From Pandoraea cepalis (GTDB taxonomy: Bacteria; Pseudomonadota; Gammaproteobacteria; Burkholderiales; Burkholderiaceae): 64,000 nucleotides of DNA. The notes beneath the pieces were generated by a model. It made no database searches and had not been told where the DNA came from. It saw only the letters and a program-made list of their open reading frames with translations. A program made the translations under genes and the position numbers. Numbering within the stretch: the first letter of the stretch is position 1; each line of letters starts with the position of its first letter. The stretch covers positions 1-64,000 of the forward strand of contig NZ_CABPSL010000017.1 in NCBI RefSeq assembly GCF_902459665.1, given 5' to 3'. Below are positions 54,243-63,244 of the stretch, in pieces.

Positions 54243-55679
54243 ATGAACGACGCAGTGACGCGTGAAACACTGATCCCTCGGTTGCGAGACGCGCTGGGCG
54301 CCCAGGCCGTGCTCAGCGATGCGCCCGATACCGCCGGTTACACGGAGGACTGGCGGGGCCGTTACCGGGGCGAGGCGCTGTGTGTCGTGCTGCCCTCGAC
54401 CACCGCGCAGGTGAGCGATGTCGTCAGGCTGTGCGCCGCCGCGGGCGTGCCGATCCTGCCGCAGGGCGGCAACACGAGCCTGTGCGGCGGGGCGGTGCCG
54501 CCAACCGACGGCCCGGCGCCTGTCATTCTGAACCTGGCGCGCATGCGTCGCGTTCGGCAGGTCGATGCGGCCAACGGGTCGATGGTCGTCGAAGCCGGGT
54601 GCATCCTGAAAACTGTGCAGGAGACGGCGGCTGGCGTCGGACGCCTGTATCCGGTGAGCCTCGGCGCCGAAGGGTCGTGTCAGATTGGCGGCACGCTCTC
54701 GACCAATGCGGGCGGCACGAGCGTGCTGCGCTATGGCAACACGCGCGAGAACGTGCTGGGGTTGGAAGTCGTGCTGGCGGACGGGTCGGTATGGGAGGGA
54801 CTGCGCGCGCTTCGCAAGGACAACACCGGTATCGATCTCAAGCATCTGTTCATCGGCGCGGAGGGCACGCTGGGCATCATCACGGCCGCCGCGCTCAAGC
54901 TGCATCCGTTGCCCACGCAGCATGCACTCGCGTGGTTTGCGCCGCGCGATCCCGCCGCCGCGCAACAGATTCTCGGTAGGTTCCAGAGCGCTTGCGGCTC
55001 ACGCCTGTCGGCCTTTGAAATCATGAATCGTCACCAGCTCGATCTGGTGCTGGCCAACGTGCCGAATCGCCGCAATCCGCTCGCGCACGCGCATGCCTGG
55101 CATGTGCTGGTCGAGCTGAGCGACACGCGCGACGCCGAAGGGCTCGAAGCCGTGCTGACGCAGACGCTGGGCGAGGCCATCGAGCAAGGGCTGGTCGAAG
55201 ACGCCGTCATCGCGGCGAACGACACGCAGCGCGCCGATCTCTGGGAAGTACGCCACAGCGTGAGCGAAGCCAACAAAAAGACCACCGTCGGGCTCACGAC
55301 GGATTGCGCCGTGCCAGTGTCGAGCGTGTCCGAATTCATCGATGCCGCCACGCGCGCCGTGCACGCCGTCGTGCCGGGGCTCGACATCGCCATCGTCGGC
55401 CATATGGGCGACGGCAACGTGCACTTCATCCCGATGTTCTCGTTTGCCGCGTGGGCGGCGCTTGCCGACAGTGCGTCGATGGCCGACACCCTGCGCGCCT
55501 GTGTGAACGACGTGGCCGCACGGCTGGCCGGTACGTTCAGTGCCGAACATGGCGTCGGGCAGACGGGCTTGCCGCTCATGCAGCGCTACAAGGCGCCGGC
55601 CGAACTCGCCCTCATGCGCACCGTGAAGGCGGCGCTCGACCCCCGGCAGTTGTTCAATCCGGGACGTCTCGTTCCCTGA
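54243..55679 (+). CDS. FAD-linked 2-hydroxyacid dehydrogenase (GlcD / D-lactate dehydrogenase type)
   Basis: 478 residues of the VAO/PCMH flavoprotein family. The FAD-binding half has VPILPQGGNTSLCGGAVP (about 67-84), GSCQIGGTLSTNAGGTSVLRYGNTRENVLGLEVVLADG (in parts) and LFIGAEGTLGIIT. The C-terminal cap has the metal/substrate motif VGHMGDGNVHF and SAEHGVGQ. Relatives oxidise D-lactate, glycolate or D-2-hydroxyglutarate, passing electrons to the respiratory chain. It lies 109 bases before the ABC transporter genes on the same strand. Confidence 0.92.
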   Translation: MNDAVTRETLIPRLRDALGAQAVLSDAPDTAGYTEDWRGRYRGEALCVVLPSTTAQVSDVVRLCAAAGVPILPQGGNTSLCGGAVPPTDGPAPVILNLARMRRVRQVDAANGSMVVEAGCILKTVQETAAGVGRLYPVSLGAEGSCQIGGTLSTNAGGTSVLRYGNTRENVLGLEVVLADGSVWEGLRALRKDNTGIDLKHLFIGAEGTLGIITAAALKLHPLPTQHALAWFAPRDPAAAQQILGRFQSACGSRLSAFEIMNRHQLDLVLANVPNRRNPLAHAHAWHVLVELSDTRDAEGLEAVLTQTLGEAIEQGLVEDAVIAANDTQRADLWEVRHSVSEANKKTTVGLTTDCAVPVSSVSEFIDAATRAVHAVVPGLDIAIVGHMGDGNVHFIPMFSFAAWAALADSASMADTLRACVNDVAARLAGTFSAEHGVGQTGLPLMQRYKAPAELALMRTVKAALDPRQLFNPGRLVP

Positions 55680-55788
55680 GTCATTTCACGCATTGCTGTT
55701 TGTTGTGCCATAACCGCGCGCGCGGCGGCTGTGCCCAAGTCGCACACCGTCGCCGCGCCCACCCTCCCAGTCAAGACCGGAGACCAAG

Positions 55789-56937
55789 ATGAAACGCAAG
55801 CCCTTCGCAAGCCCGCTCGATACCGTTGACCTCGCTGACACCCACGCCGACAACGACGCTGCGTCGCTCGCACAGCCGGGCCGCCGCACGGCCATGAAGA
55901 CGGCGCTCGTAGGTGCCGCCGCCGTGGCGTTCCCGTTCGTGTGGACGTCCTCGCGCGCCGCCACCAAGCGCATCGTCGTGCGCGACGATGGCGGCATCTA
56001 CAACAAGGCGTACGACGCCGTGTTCTACAAGCCGTTCGCCAAGGCGACGGGCATCGAGGTCGTGGGCGTGCAGGCCAACGCGGAGCCGACCGCGCAGATC
56101 AAGAGCATGGTCGAGGCGGGCAGCTACACGTGGGACATGGCCAAGATCAGCCAGCCCGCGATTCTGCTGCTGACCGGGGGCGGCAAGGAGTACCTGGAGC
56201 GACACGGTCTCGAGTCGGACCCCGTCATCGCGAAGATTCCCTCGCAGTACATGTCGCCGTTCGGCGTGGGGACCAACATTTACTCGACGGTGCTCGCTTA
56301 TCGCACCGATGCGTTCAAGGGCCGCAAGGCACCGGCGTCGTGGGCCGATCTGTGGAACGTGAAGGATTTTCCGGGCCGTCGCGCCATCCGCAAGTACCCG
56401 TTCGACACGATCGAAGAAGCGCTGCTGGCCGATGGCGTGGCGCCTGCGTCGGTCTATCCGTGCGACTTCGACCGCGCATTCAAGAGCCTGGACAAGATTG
56501 CGAAGCATGTGGACGTGTGGTGGACCACTGGCGCACAACTCGAACAGATGCTGGGCTCTGGCGAAGTCGACATGGTGGCCACGTGGGCCTCGCGCGCGCA
56601 GTCGGCGCAGGCCAACGGCGCGCCCGTGGAGATCGTGTGGAACCAGAACATCTGGGGGTGTGACAACTGGTCGATCCTCAAGGGCACGCCGAATGCCGGT
56701 GCTTGCCGCGAGTTCATCAAGTTCGTGAGCGATCCGAAGCGTCAGGCCGAACTGACCAAGTTCTTCCCGGCCGGGATGACGCAGCCCGAGGCGTTCAACT
56801 ACGTCAAGCCCGAGATTGCAAAGCACTGCCCGACGTTCCCCGAGAACATGAAGAGTGGCGTGCAGATCAACGCGAAGTTCTGGCAGCAGAACCAGAGCGT
56901 GGCGCTCGAGCGTTTCAACCGTTGGATCCTGACCTGA
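55789..56937 (+). CDS. ABC transporter substrate-binding protein (polyamine/PotD-like)
   Basis: 382 residues, probably exported by the Tat route: the long polar N-terminus carries GRRTAMKTALVGAAAVAFPF (twin Arg about 32-33). The mature part is a PotD/PotF-type binding protein: VRDDGGIYNKAYDAVFYKPFAKATGIEVVGV (in parts), MVEAGSYTWDMAKIS, DLWNVKDFPGRRAI and FIKFVSDPKRQAEL. The family binds putrescine, spermidine, and also phosphonates, GABA-like or other small cations and acids, so the ligand is open. First gene of a complete importer with ATPase and fused permease. Confidence 0.9.
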   Translation: MKRKPFASPLDTVDLADTHADNDAASLAQPGRRTAMKTALVGAAAVAFPFVWTSSRAATKRIVVRDDGGIYNKAYDAVFYKPFAKATGIEVVGVQANAEPTAQIKSMVEAGSYTWDMAKISQPAILLLTGGGKEYLERHGLESDPVIAKIPSQYMSPFGVGTNIYSTVLAYRTDAFKGRKAPASWADLWNVKDFPGRRAIRKYPFDTIEEALLADGVAPASVYPCDFDRAFKSLDKIAKHVDVWWTTGAQLEQMLGSGEVDMVATWASRAQSAQANGAPVEIVWNQNIWGCDNWSILKGTPNAGACREFIKFVSDPKRQAELTKFFPAGMTQPEAFNYVKPEIAKHCPTFPENMKSGVQINAKFWQQNQSVALERFNRWILT

Positions 56938-56982
56938 TCCTCACCTGCTGTTCCGTTTCATGCATTCTAGGGTGCTGATCTC

Positions 56983-58128
56983 ATGACCGTTGCCAATCTC
57001 CAAGTGTCGGGTCTGTCCAAGCGCTACGGCGATTTCGTCGCGCTTGCCCCGACCGACCTCGATGTCGCCCAGGGCGAATTCCTGACCTTGCTCGGCCCAA
57101 GCGGCTCGGGCAAGACCACCTTGCTCTCGCTCATCGCGGGTCTGTCGCAGCCCGATGCGGGCGCCATCCGCATCAATGGGGCCGATGTCACGTACGGCGC
57201 GCCGTACGAGCGCGACATCGGTATGGTGTTTCAGAACTACGCGCTGTTCCCGCACATGACCGTGGCGGAGAACATCGCATTCCCGTTGCAAATGCGTCGC
57301 ACCGACGCACAGGCCGCTCGCAAGATGGTCATGAACGCGCTGGAGATGGTGCATCTGCCGCATGTGGCAGAGCGCTATCCGCGCGAACTCTCGGGGGGGC
57401 AGCAGCAGCGCATCGCCCTCGCGCGTTGCATGGTCTACCGGCCGTCGATCATTTTGATGGACGAGCCGCTGGGCGCGCTCGACAAGAAATTGCGCGATCA
57501 CATGCAGCTCGAGATCAAGCGTATTCACCGCGAACTCGGCACCACCATCGTGTACGTGACGCACGATCAGGAAGAAGCGATGACGATGTCCGATCGCATC
57601 TGCCTGATGAACGCCGGGGAAATTGCGCAACTGGGCACGCCGGACGACCTGTATTTCCGTCCGTCGAGCGTGTTCGTGGCCGATTTCCTCGGGGAGTCCA
57701 ACCTGCTCGACGCCACCGTGCTTGAGCGCGCGGGCGATCAGGTGCGCGTGGCGATGCCGGGCGTGGAAGGTGCGCAGGGCGCCAGCGCGATGGTCTATGA
57801 CCCCATGGTCGAGCCGGGCCGTGCGGTCAAGCTGCTGCTGCGTCCGCAGAACCTGCACATCCACGATGGCGCCGTCGGCGGCGATGGCGCGCACCGCGAT
57901 GGCGTGGCGACGATCTCGGCGAAGCTCACCGACATCATGGTCACGGGCGGCATGACGAAGCTGTACCTGCAGTCGTCGGTGATGGGCGGGGCGGTGGGCG
58001 AGGGGGGCGGCGTAGGCAAGTCGCTTGTGGCGTCGTTCCCGACACATCGTCGTGGCAACCGTTTCGAGATCGGGCAGACGCTCGGCCTCGCATGGCGTGC
58101 CGACGACGCCGTGGCGATCGCGGGGTAA
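56983..58128 (+). CDS. ABC transporter ATPase (PotA-like)
   Basis: 381 residues. Walker A GPSGSGKTT (38-46), Q-loop FQNYALFPHMTV, signature LSGGQQQR (136-143), Walker B ILMDEPLGALD (157-167) and switch His in VTHDQEEAMTMSDR, followed by a C-terminal TOBE-type regulatory domain with a Gly-rich insert (about 320-345). It energises the fused permease, whose gene starts 3 bases after its stop. Confidence 0.94.
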   Translation: MTVANLQVSGLSKRYGDFVALAPTDLDVAQGEFLTLLGPSGSGKTTLLSLIAGLSQPDAGAIRINGADVTYGAPYERDIGMVFQNYALFPHMTVAENIAFPLQMRRTDAQAARKMVMNALEMVHLPHVAERYPRELSGGQQQRIALARCMVYRPSIILMDEPLGALDKKLRDHMQLEIKRIHRELGTTIVYVTHDQEEAMTMSDRICLMNAGEIAQLGTPDDLYFRPSSVFVADFLGESNLLDATVLERAGDQVRVAMPGVEGAQGASAMVYDPMVEPGRAVKLLLRPQNLHIHDGAVGGDGAHRDGVATISAKLTDIMVTGGMTKLYLQSSVMGGAVGEGGGVGKSLVASFPTHRRGNRFEIGQTLGLAWRADDAVAIAG

Positions 58129-58131
58129 GCG

Positions 58132-59934
58132 ATGAGTGCATCCGCCGTGGTTCGTCCTTCGTCGTCCCGTCCCGCTCAGCCGGCGCCGCGCCGGGCCCGC
58201 TGGCGTGCGCGCCTGCGCCCGCTGCTCATGGCCGCGCCCATCGTCATTCTGCTGGCGGTCATGCTGATTTATCCGGTCGGTCAACTGTTGCTGCTGAGCA
58301 TTCGCGGCGAGAGCGGCTTCACGCTCGCCGAATATCAACGCTTGTTCGCCTCGTCGGTGTACGTCGAGGTGTTGCTCATCACACTCAAGGTCTCGCTATA
58401 CACGACCTTCTTCGCGGTGCTCACGGGCTATCCGATTGCATATCGGCTCTCGACACTGAGCGGCGCGCGCAAGCAGCGGTTGTTGTTCTGGCTCCTGCTG
58501 TCGTTCTGGACGAGTTTTCTCGTGCGTACGTTTGCCTGGGTGGTGCTGCTCGGCCGCAACGGCGTGATCAATCGAACGTTGCTCGATCTGGGTCTGATCG
58601 ATGCGCCGCTCTCGCTGCTCTACAGTTTTCCGGCCGTGTTGCTGGGCATGGTGCATGCACTCATGCCGCTGGCGGTGCTCACCATGCTCTCCGTCATGGA
58701 GAACATCGACCGTCGTCTGCCGAGCGCGGCATCGACGCTGGGCGCGCGCCCCGGCACCGTGTTCTGGCGGGTGTATTTCCCTTTGTCGCTGCCGGGCGTG
58801 GCCGCCGGCGCGCTGATGGTGTTCGTCACGTCGATCGGCTTCTTCATTACGCCGACGCTGCTCGGCGGTCGTCACGACACGATGATTACGCAGCTCATCA
58901 TCGATCAGGTGATGCAGGCATTGAACTGGGGCTTCGCGGGCGCGATCTCGGTGCTGCTGCTCGCCGTGGTGCTGGTGGTGTTCTTCGTCTACGACCGCCT
59001 GGTCGGGCTGTCGACGATGGCCGGCGGCGCAGGCGACGTCAAGACCGGCAAGCGGCGCGGCGGATGGAGCCGGGCGCTGGGCGAGACGGTGCTCTCGGCG
59101 CTGGGCCGTGCCACCGATCTGCTGTTGCGTGCGATGCCGCGTCACAAGGGCGAGCAGGGCGACGGGCGCGTGCTGCGTGCGATTGTGGTCCTGCTGGTGG
59201 TGTTTCTTGCCGCACCGGCGCTGCTGATGATTCCGATGTCGTTCGACTCGGCGTCCGGCCTGGCCTGGCCGCCGAAGGGTTTCTCGCTGCAGTGGTATCA
59301 GCAGATCTGGGATTCCCCGTTGTGGATGCAGGCGGTCACGCGCTCGATGCTCGTCGGGATCGGTTCGGGGCTGTTGTCGATGCTGATCGGCACGCCGGCC
59401 GCGTTCTTGCTGGTGCGAGGCGGCATGCGCGGCAAGTCGGCGATGCTCGCGTTCGTGCTCGCTCCCATCGTGGTGCCGCGCATGATTCTGGCCGTGGGCG
59501 TGTTCTATTTCTTCGCCAAGATCGGTCTCGTGGGCTCCAGCGTCGGGCTGACCCTCGCGCATACCGTCGTGGCTGTGCCGTATGTCGTCATCACGATGAT
59601 GGCGGTGCTGCGCAACTACGACACGCGCCTCGACCTGGCGGCCTACAGCCTGGGGGCGCGTCCGTGGGCGACGCTGCGCCGCGTGACGTTCCCGATTCTC
59701 GGCGCGGGCCTGCTTTCGTCGTTCCTGTTCGCGTTCGCCACGTCGTTCGACGAACTCACGATTGCGCTGTTCACGTCGGGCGGCCTGTCGACCACCCTGC
59801 CCAAGCAGTTCTGGGACGAGATCACGATGCAGATCTCGCCGGTGATCGCCGCGGTCTCCACGTGCCTGTTCCTTTTTATCGCCGCACTCATCTGGGTGGC
59901 CGAGCGCTTGCGCCGGCGCAGCCTCGCGACCTGA
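58132..59934 (+). CDS. Fused two-domain ABC permease (PotB-PotC-like in one chain)
   Basis: 600 residues forming two permeases in tandem. The N-terminal half (about 1-290) has six helices and the EAA-type loop ASTLGARPGTVFWRVYFPLSLPG; the C-terminal half (about 350-600) has a second set and the loop AYSLGARPWATLRRVTFPILGAG. A linker of about 50 residues (including KTGKRRGGWSRALGE) joins them. In E. coli potB and potC are separate genes. The reading frame is continuous with no sign of a frameshift. It completes the importer with the PotA-like ATPase. Confidence 0.92.
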   Translation: MSASAVVRPSSSRPAQPAPRRARWRARLRPLLMAAPIVILLAVMLIYPVGQLLLLSIRGESGFTLAEYQRLFASSVYVEVLLITLKVSLYTTFFAVLTGYPIAYRLSTLSGARKQRLLFWLLLSFWTSFLVRTFAWVVLLGRNGVINRTLLDLGLIDAPLSLLYSFPAVLLGMVHALMPLAVLTMLSVMENIDRRLPSAASTLGARPGTVFWRVYFPLSLPGVAAGALMVFVTSIGFFITPTLLGGRHDTMITQLIIDQVMQALNWGFAGAISVLLLAVVLVVFFVYDRLVGLSTMAGGAGDVKTGKRRGGWSRALGETVLSALGRATDLLLRAMPRHKGEQGDGRVLRAIVVLLVVFLAAPALLMIPMSFDSASGLAWPPKGFSLQWYQQIWDSPLWMQAVTRSMLVGIGSGLLSMLIGTPAAFLLVRGGMRGKSAMLAFVLAPIVVPRMILAVGVFYFFAKIGLVGSSVGLTLAHTVVAVPYVVITMMAVLRNYDTRLDLAAYSLGARPWATLRRVTFPILGAGLLSSFLFAFATSFDELTIALFTSGGLSTTLPKQFWDEITMQISPVIAAVSTCLFLFIAALIWVAERLRRRSLAT

Positions 59935-59981
59935 TGCGGTATCCGATTTCACCGAACTCACGATTCACGGACGTTTAACAC

Positions 59982-60893
59982 ATGCTTCGCTCTGCACAAC
60001 TGAAGGGCATTCTGCCGGCGATTCCCACGCCGGTGAACGCCGACGACACGATTCACACCGATGCGGCGCGCGCGCTGATGCGGTATCTGCTGGGGCAGGG
60101 CATCGACGGCGTGGTGCCGCTCGGCGGCACCGGCGAGTATGGGGCGCTCTCGCGCGCCGAGCGCGTGCGCATGGCCGAACTCACGGCACAGGAAGTGAAG
60201 GCGCACGGCCGCGACGTGCCGGTGATCGCGGGCGTGCTCGACCCGGGCTATCACGACGCCATCGAAGCCGGTCGCGACTTCGCGGCAGCGGGTGCCGACG
60301 GCCTGCTCGTGCTCACGCCGTACTACACCAACCCGACGCAAGCCGGTATCCGCGACTACTTCCTGCGCTATGCCGACGAGTCGCCGGTGCCCATCCTGAT
60401 CTACGAGATTCCGTATCGCACGCGCATCGCGATTGCCCCGGAAGTGCTGCACGAGCTGTCGCGCCACGAGAACATCATCGGCATGAAGGCCTGCAACACC
60501 GACATGTGGCATTTCCTGCGCACGATCGCGGGCGTCGATGCGTCGTTCGCCGTGCTGAGTGGCGAAGACACGTTGTTCCCGTTGCATGTGGCGGCGGGCG
60601 CTCGCGGCGGCATCGTGGTGACCGCATCGCTATTGCCGAGCGCATGGCAGCGCATCTTCATGCTCGCGTCGGAAGGCCGGACGGCCGACGCGCTTGAATT
60701 GCACCGCTCGCTGATTCCGCTGATGAACCTGGCGTTTGCCGAGACCAACCCGGGGCCGATGAAGTCGGTGATGGACCTGATCGGCGTCGACGCGCCGGCG
60801 ATGCTCGCCCCGCTGGTGCCGCCCGCACCGGCGCTGTCGGCCCAATTGCGCGAGGAACTGGCCAAGCAACTGGCGATCTTCGAGGGCCGCTGA
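59982..60893 (+). CDS. DapA-family lyase/aldolase (pyruvate-type Schiff-base enzyme)
   Basis: 303 residues of the class I aldolase DHDPS/NAL family. Markers: GILPAIPTPVNADDTI at the N-terminus, PLGGTGEYGALSRAER (about 46-61), Tyr141 and Arg146 in LIYEIPYRT, and the Schiff-base Lys169 in IIGMKACNTD. True DHDPS usually has GTTGE; here it reads GGTGE. Position at the end of the ABC transporter operon, beside hydroxyacid and aldehyde oxidising enzymes, argues for a catabolic aldolase or deaminase rather than lysine synthesis. Substrate unknown. Confidence 0.88.
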   Translation: MLRSAQLKGILPAIPTPVNADDTIHTDAARALMRYLLGQGIDGVVPLGGTGEYGALSRAERVRMAELTAQEVKAHGRDVPVIAGVLDPGYHDAIEAGRDFAAAGADGLLVLTPYYTNPTQAGIRDYFLRYADESPVPILIYEIPYRTRIAIAPEVLHELSRHENIIGMKACNTDMWHFLRTIAGVDASFAVLSGEDTLFPLHVAAGARGGIVVTASLLPSAWQRIFMLASEGRTADALELHRSLIPLMNLAFAETNPGPMKSVMDLIGVDAPAMLAPLVPPAPALSAQLREELAKQLAIFEGR

Positions 60894-60931
60894 GGCCGGA
60901 CGCGGTCTTGACCTTCCGCTGCTGGCGAGAT

Positions 60932-61807
60932 TCAGCGGCGGAAGGTCGAGATTCGCGACTTCGAGATCGAGGTGGCGGCGACCTGCACGTGCGGCGCGAG
61001 TTCGGCCTCAACGCGCTCGCGTGTCCAGCGCGAGGTCGGCACCGAGATGTTGATGGCCGCGACGGCGTATCCATCGTGATCGGTGATGGGGGCGGCGACC
61101 GAGATGTCCCCCATCACGGTTTCGCTTTCGACGATGGCATAGCCGCGTCGCGCAGCGGTCTGGATGCGTTCGAGGAGCTTCTTCTCGTCCGTCGTGGTGT
61201 ACGGCGTCATCGGTTCGAGCGACGTGTTCGCGAGGATTTCCCGCACGCGTGCGTCGGGCAGGCGCGACAGCATGGCGATGCCGGAGGCGGTGAACATCGC
61301 CGGCAGACGGGCGCCGACGACGATGCCGATATTCACGAGATGCTGACCGGGAAAGCGCGCGATGTACACGATCTCATGGCCGTCCAGCTCCTGCAGGTTG
61401 GTCGTCTCGCCAACGCGGCGGAAGATGTCCAGGAGATACGGCGCGGCTTTCTCGACGAGATCGTTCGCGCGAATGTAGTTGTATGAGAACTGAAGCACCT
61501 TGGTGGTCAGACCGTAGGTGCGGGTCTCGGGCACGCGAAACAAGTAGCCGAGCACTTCGAGGGTGTGCACGAGCCGCTGTGTGGCGCTGCGATCGAGCCC
61601 TGCCGCCTTGGCGATGTCGCCAAGCGTCATATAGCGCGCCGGGCCGTCGAACGCGTGCAGCACCTGAAACGTCTTTTCGGTGGATCCGACGAAGAGCGAC
61701 GAGCGGGGCGTCGACGGCGCAGCGTCCGACACGCTGGCGGCTTTGGCTGGCATGGCGACCGGCGCGTCTTCAGTACGGCCGGATGACCGGGCGGGCAAGC
61801 GCGGCAT
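60932..61807 (-). CDS. IclR family transcriptional regulator
   Basis: 291 residues. A polar, Ala/Ser-rich N-terminus of about 40 residues precedes the winged helix-turn-helix (KTFQVLHAFDGPARYMTLGDIAKAAGLDRSATQRLVHTLEVLGYL in parts, about 45-90) and the IclR effector domain (LQELDGHEIVYIARFPG, IAMLSRLPDARVREIL, GYAIVESETVMGDISVAAPI). The start is the Met just before the AT-rich spacer; the frame is open far upstream, antisense to the next gene, which is rejected. It is convergent with the DapA-family gene and divergent from the hydroxyacid oxidase gene, so it probably controls this catabolic locus. Confidence 0.93.
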   Translation of the reverse strand: MPRLPARSSGRTEDAPVAMPAKAASVSDAAPSTPRSSLFVGSTEKTFQVLHAFDGPARYMTLGDIAKAAGLDRSATQRLVHTLEVLGYLFRVPETRTYGLTTKVLQFSYNYIRANDLVEKAAPYLLDIFRRVGETTNLQELDGHEIVYIARFPGQHLVNIGIVVGARLPAMFTASGIAMLSRLPDARVREILANTSLEPMTPYTTTDEKKLLERIQTAARRGYAIVESETVMGDISVAAPITDHDGYAVAAINISVPTSRWTRERVEAELAPHVQVAATSISKSRISTFRR

Positions 61808-61957
61808 GGAATGTACCAATATGTTCGGATTGTAACGATTGTGATTGTAATGCAATTGTTTGTGTGCAAGTGACGAATTGCCGGCCCGTCGTGTTGTGGG
61901 ACACGGATTGAGACCGCGTGGCGGCTGCCACGGGGGCATATGAGGATAGGGGGAGCA
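61808..61957. promoter_or_regulatory. iclR / hydroxyacid oxidase divergent promoter region
   Basis: AT-rich spacer. GATTGTAA occurs at 61828-61835 and 61843-61850 (15 bases apart), with a related GATTGTG between them and CAATTG just after. These clustered repeats are the likely binding sites of the IclR protein. Confidence 0.5.
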
Positions 61958-63142
61958 ATGCACGCGTTTTCCTGCGTGGAGGATTACCGCCGGGCCGCTC
62001 GGCGGCGTCTGGCGAAGCTGGCGTTCGATTACCTGGAGGGTGGGGCGGAAGACGGCGACGCGCTGCGCCGCAACCGTGATGCGTTCGCGCAGTGGGGCTT
62101 TGCGCCGCGCGTGATGACCGATACGTCGCAATGTTCGAGCGCGACGACGTTCTGGGGACGTGACGCCGCCGCCCCGATGGCCGTGGGGCCGACCGGCTTG
62201 AACGGCCTGTTCTGGCCGAAGGCGGATGAGCGGCTCGCCCGCGCGGCCGCCGATGCCGGCCTGCCGTTCGTGCTGTCGACGGCATCGACGTCGCTGCTGG
62301 AAGACGTTCGCGCGGCGGTGCCCGACGGCGAGATGTGGCTCCAGCTTTATGTGCAGCAGGACCGGCGCATTGCCGAAAGCATGATGGGCCGCGCGCGTGA
62401 GGCGGGTTTCCGCACACTGCTGTTGACGGTCGACACGCCAGTGCATGGCAAGCGTGATCACGACACGCGCAACGGCTTCAAACTGCCGTTGCGCATGACG
62501 CCGCGGCTCATTGCCGACTGCATGCGGCATCCGCACTGGAGCTGGCAGATGCTGGCCCATGGCGCGCCGCAGCTGTGCAATATTGCCAGGAGCGTGGGCG
62601 AGCGTGCCGATCTGGCACGTCACGCGGCGGTGCTGAGCCGTCAGATGGATCTGTCGCTCGGTTGGGACGACCTGGCCTGGGTGCGACGCCACTGGCCGGG
62701 CGAAGTGCTCGTCAAGGGCATCCAGACTGTGGAGGACGCCCGACTGGCGCAGGCGCACGGCGCGGATGGCATCGTCGTGTCCAATCACGGCGGGCGGCAA
62801 TTGGGCAGCACGCTCGCGCCGCTCGAAGCGCTGCCGCCGATCGTCGAGGCGGTGAGCGCTCGCGGGTCCGCGATGGCAGTGTTTGTCGATGGCGGCGTGC
62901 GGCGCGGCGCCGACGTGGCCAAGGCCGTTGCGCTGGGCGCCAAGGGGGTGTTGCTCGGCCGCGCGCCGCTGTATGGCGTGGCGGCGCACGGCGGCGAGGG
63001 CGTGGCCGGGGTGCTCGCGCTGCTGCTGGGCGAGTTGCACACGACGATGCAACTGTTGGGCTGTGCAAGCGTGCGCGACCTCACGTCGCAGCGGCTGGTC
63101 CGGCTGCCGTCAATCCAGGCGAATCAGGCAAACCCGCTATAA
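61958..63142 (+). CDS. FMN-dependent alpha-hydroxyacid oxidase/dehydrogenase (LldD-like)
   Basis: 394 residues of the glycolate oxidase/L-lactate dehydrogenase TIM-barrel family. It begins with CVEDYRRAARRRLAKLAFDYLEGGAEDG (in parts, about 5-32), then PMAVGPTGLNGLFWPKADERLARAA, LQLYVQQDR, LLTVDTPVHGKRDHD, VLVKGIQTVEDARLA, and the active-site VSNHGGRQL (catalytic His) followed by VFVDGGVRRGADVAKA. Relatives oxidise L-lactate, glycolate or (S)-mandelate. Strong Shine-Dalgarno AGGGGGAG lies 4 bases before the ATG. Confidence 0.92.
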   Translation: MHAFSCVEDYRRAARRRLAKLAFDYLEGGAEDGDALRRNRDAFAQWGFAPRVMTDTSQCSSATTFWGRDAAAPMAVGPTGLNGLFWPKADERLARAAADAGLPFVLSTASTSLLEDVRAAVPDGEMWLQLYVQQDRRIAESMMGRAREAGFRTLLLTVDTPVHGKRDHDTRNGFKLPLRMTPRLIADCMRHPHWSWQMLAHGAPQLCNIARSVGERADLARHAAVLSRQMDLSLGWDDLAWVRRHWPGEVLVKGIQTVEDARLAQAHGADGIVVSNHGGRQLGSTLAPLEALPPIVEAVSARGSAMAVFVDGGVRRGADVAKAVALGAKGVLLGRAPLYGVAAHGGEGVAGVLALLLGELHTTMQLLGCASVRDLTSQRLVRLPSIQANQANPL

Positions 63143-63143
63143 T
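63138..63143 (+). promoter_or_regulatory. Perfect -10 element upstream of ppa
   Basis: TATAAT overlaps the end of the preceding gene, about 100 bases before the ppa ATG. No good -35 hexamer is visible at 16-18 bases, so strength is uncertain. Confidence 0.5.
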
Positions 63144-63244
63144 GTTTCGCGCCCGATTGCCGTCGGGCGGCGTGGCATCCGGCAGGCTGGCGGGCGCGAA
63201 CGCCGTGCGGCGGCGTGCCCTTTTTCATACACAGGAATGCCATC

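Noticed and set aside
59982-60893. Lysine-biosynthetic dihydrodipicolinate synthase
   Set aside because: Catalytic Lys, Tyr and Arg are present, but the GGTGE variant and the catabolic operon context make a different substrate more likely. Not excluded.
61808-63052. Upstream extension of the IclR frame by about 415 codons
   Set aside because: It runs antisense through the FMN hydroxyacid oxidase gene; the IclR domain and a Met at the AT-rich spacer fix the real start. An IclR fusion protein is not supported.
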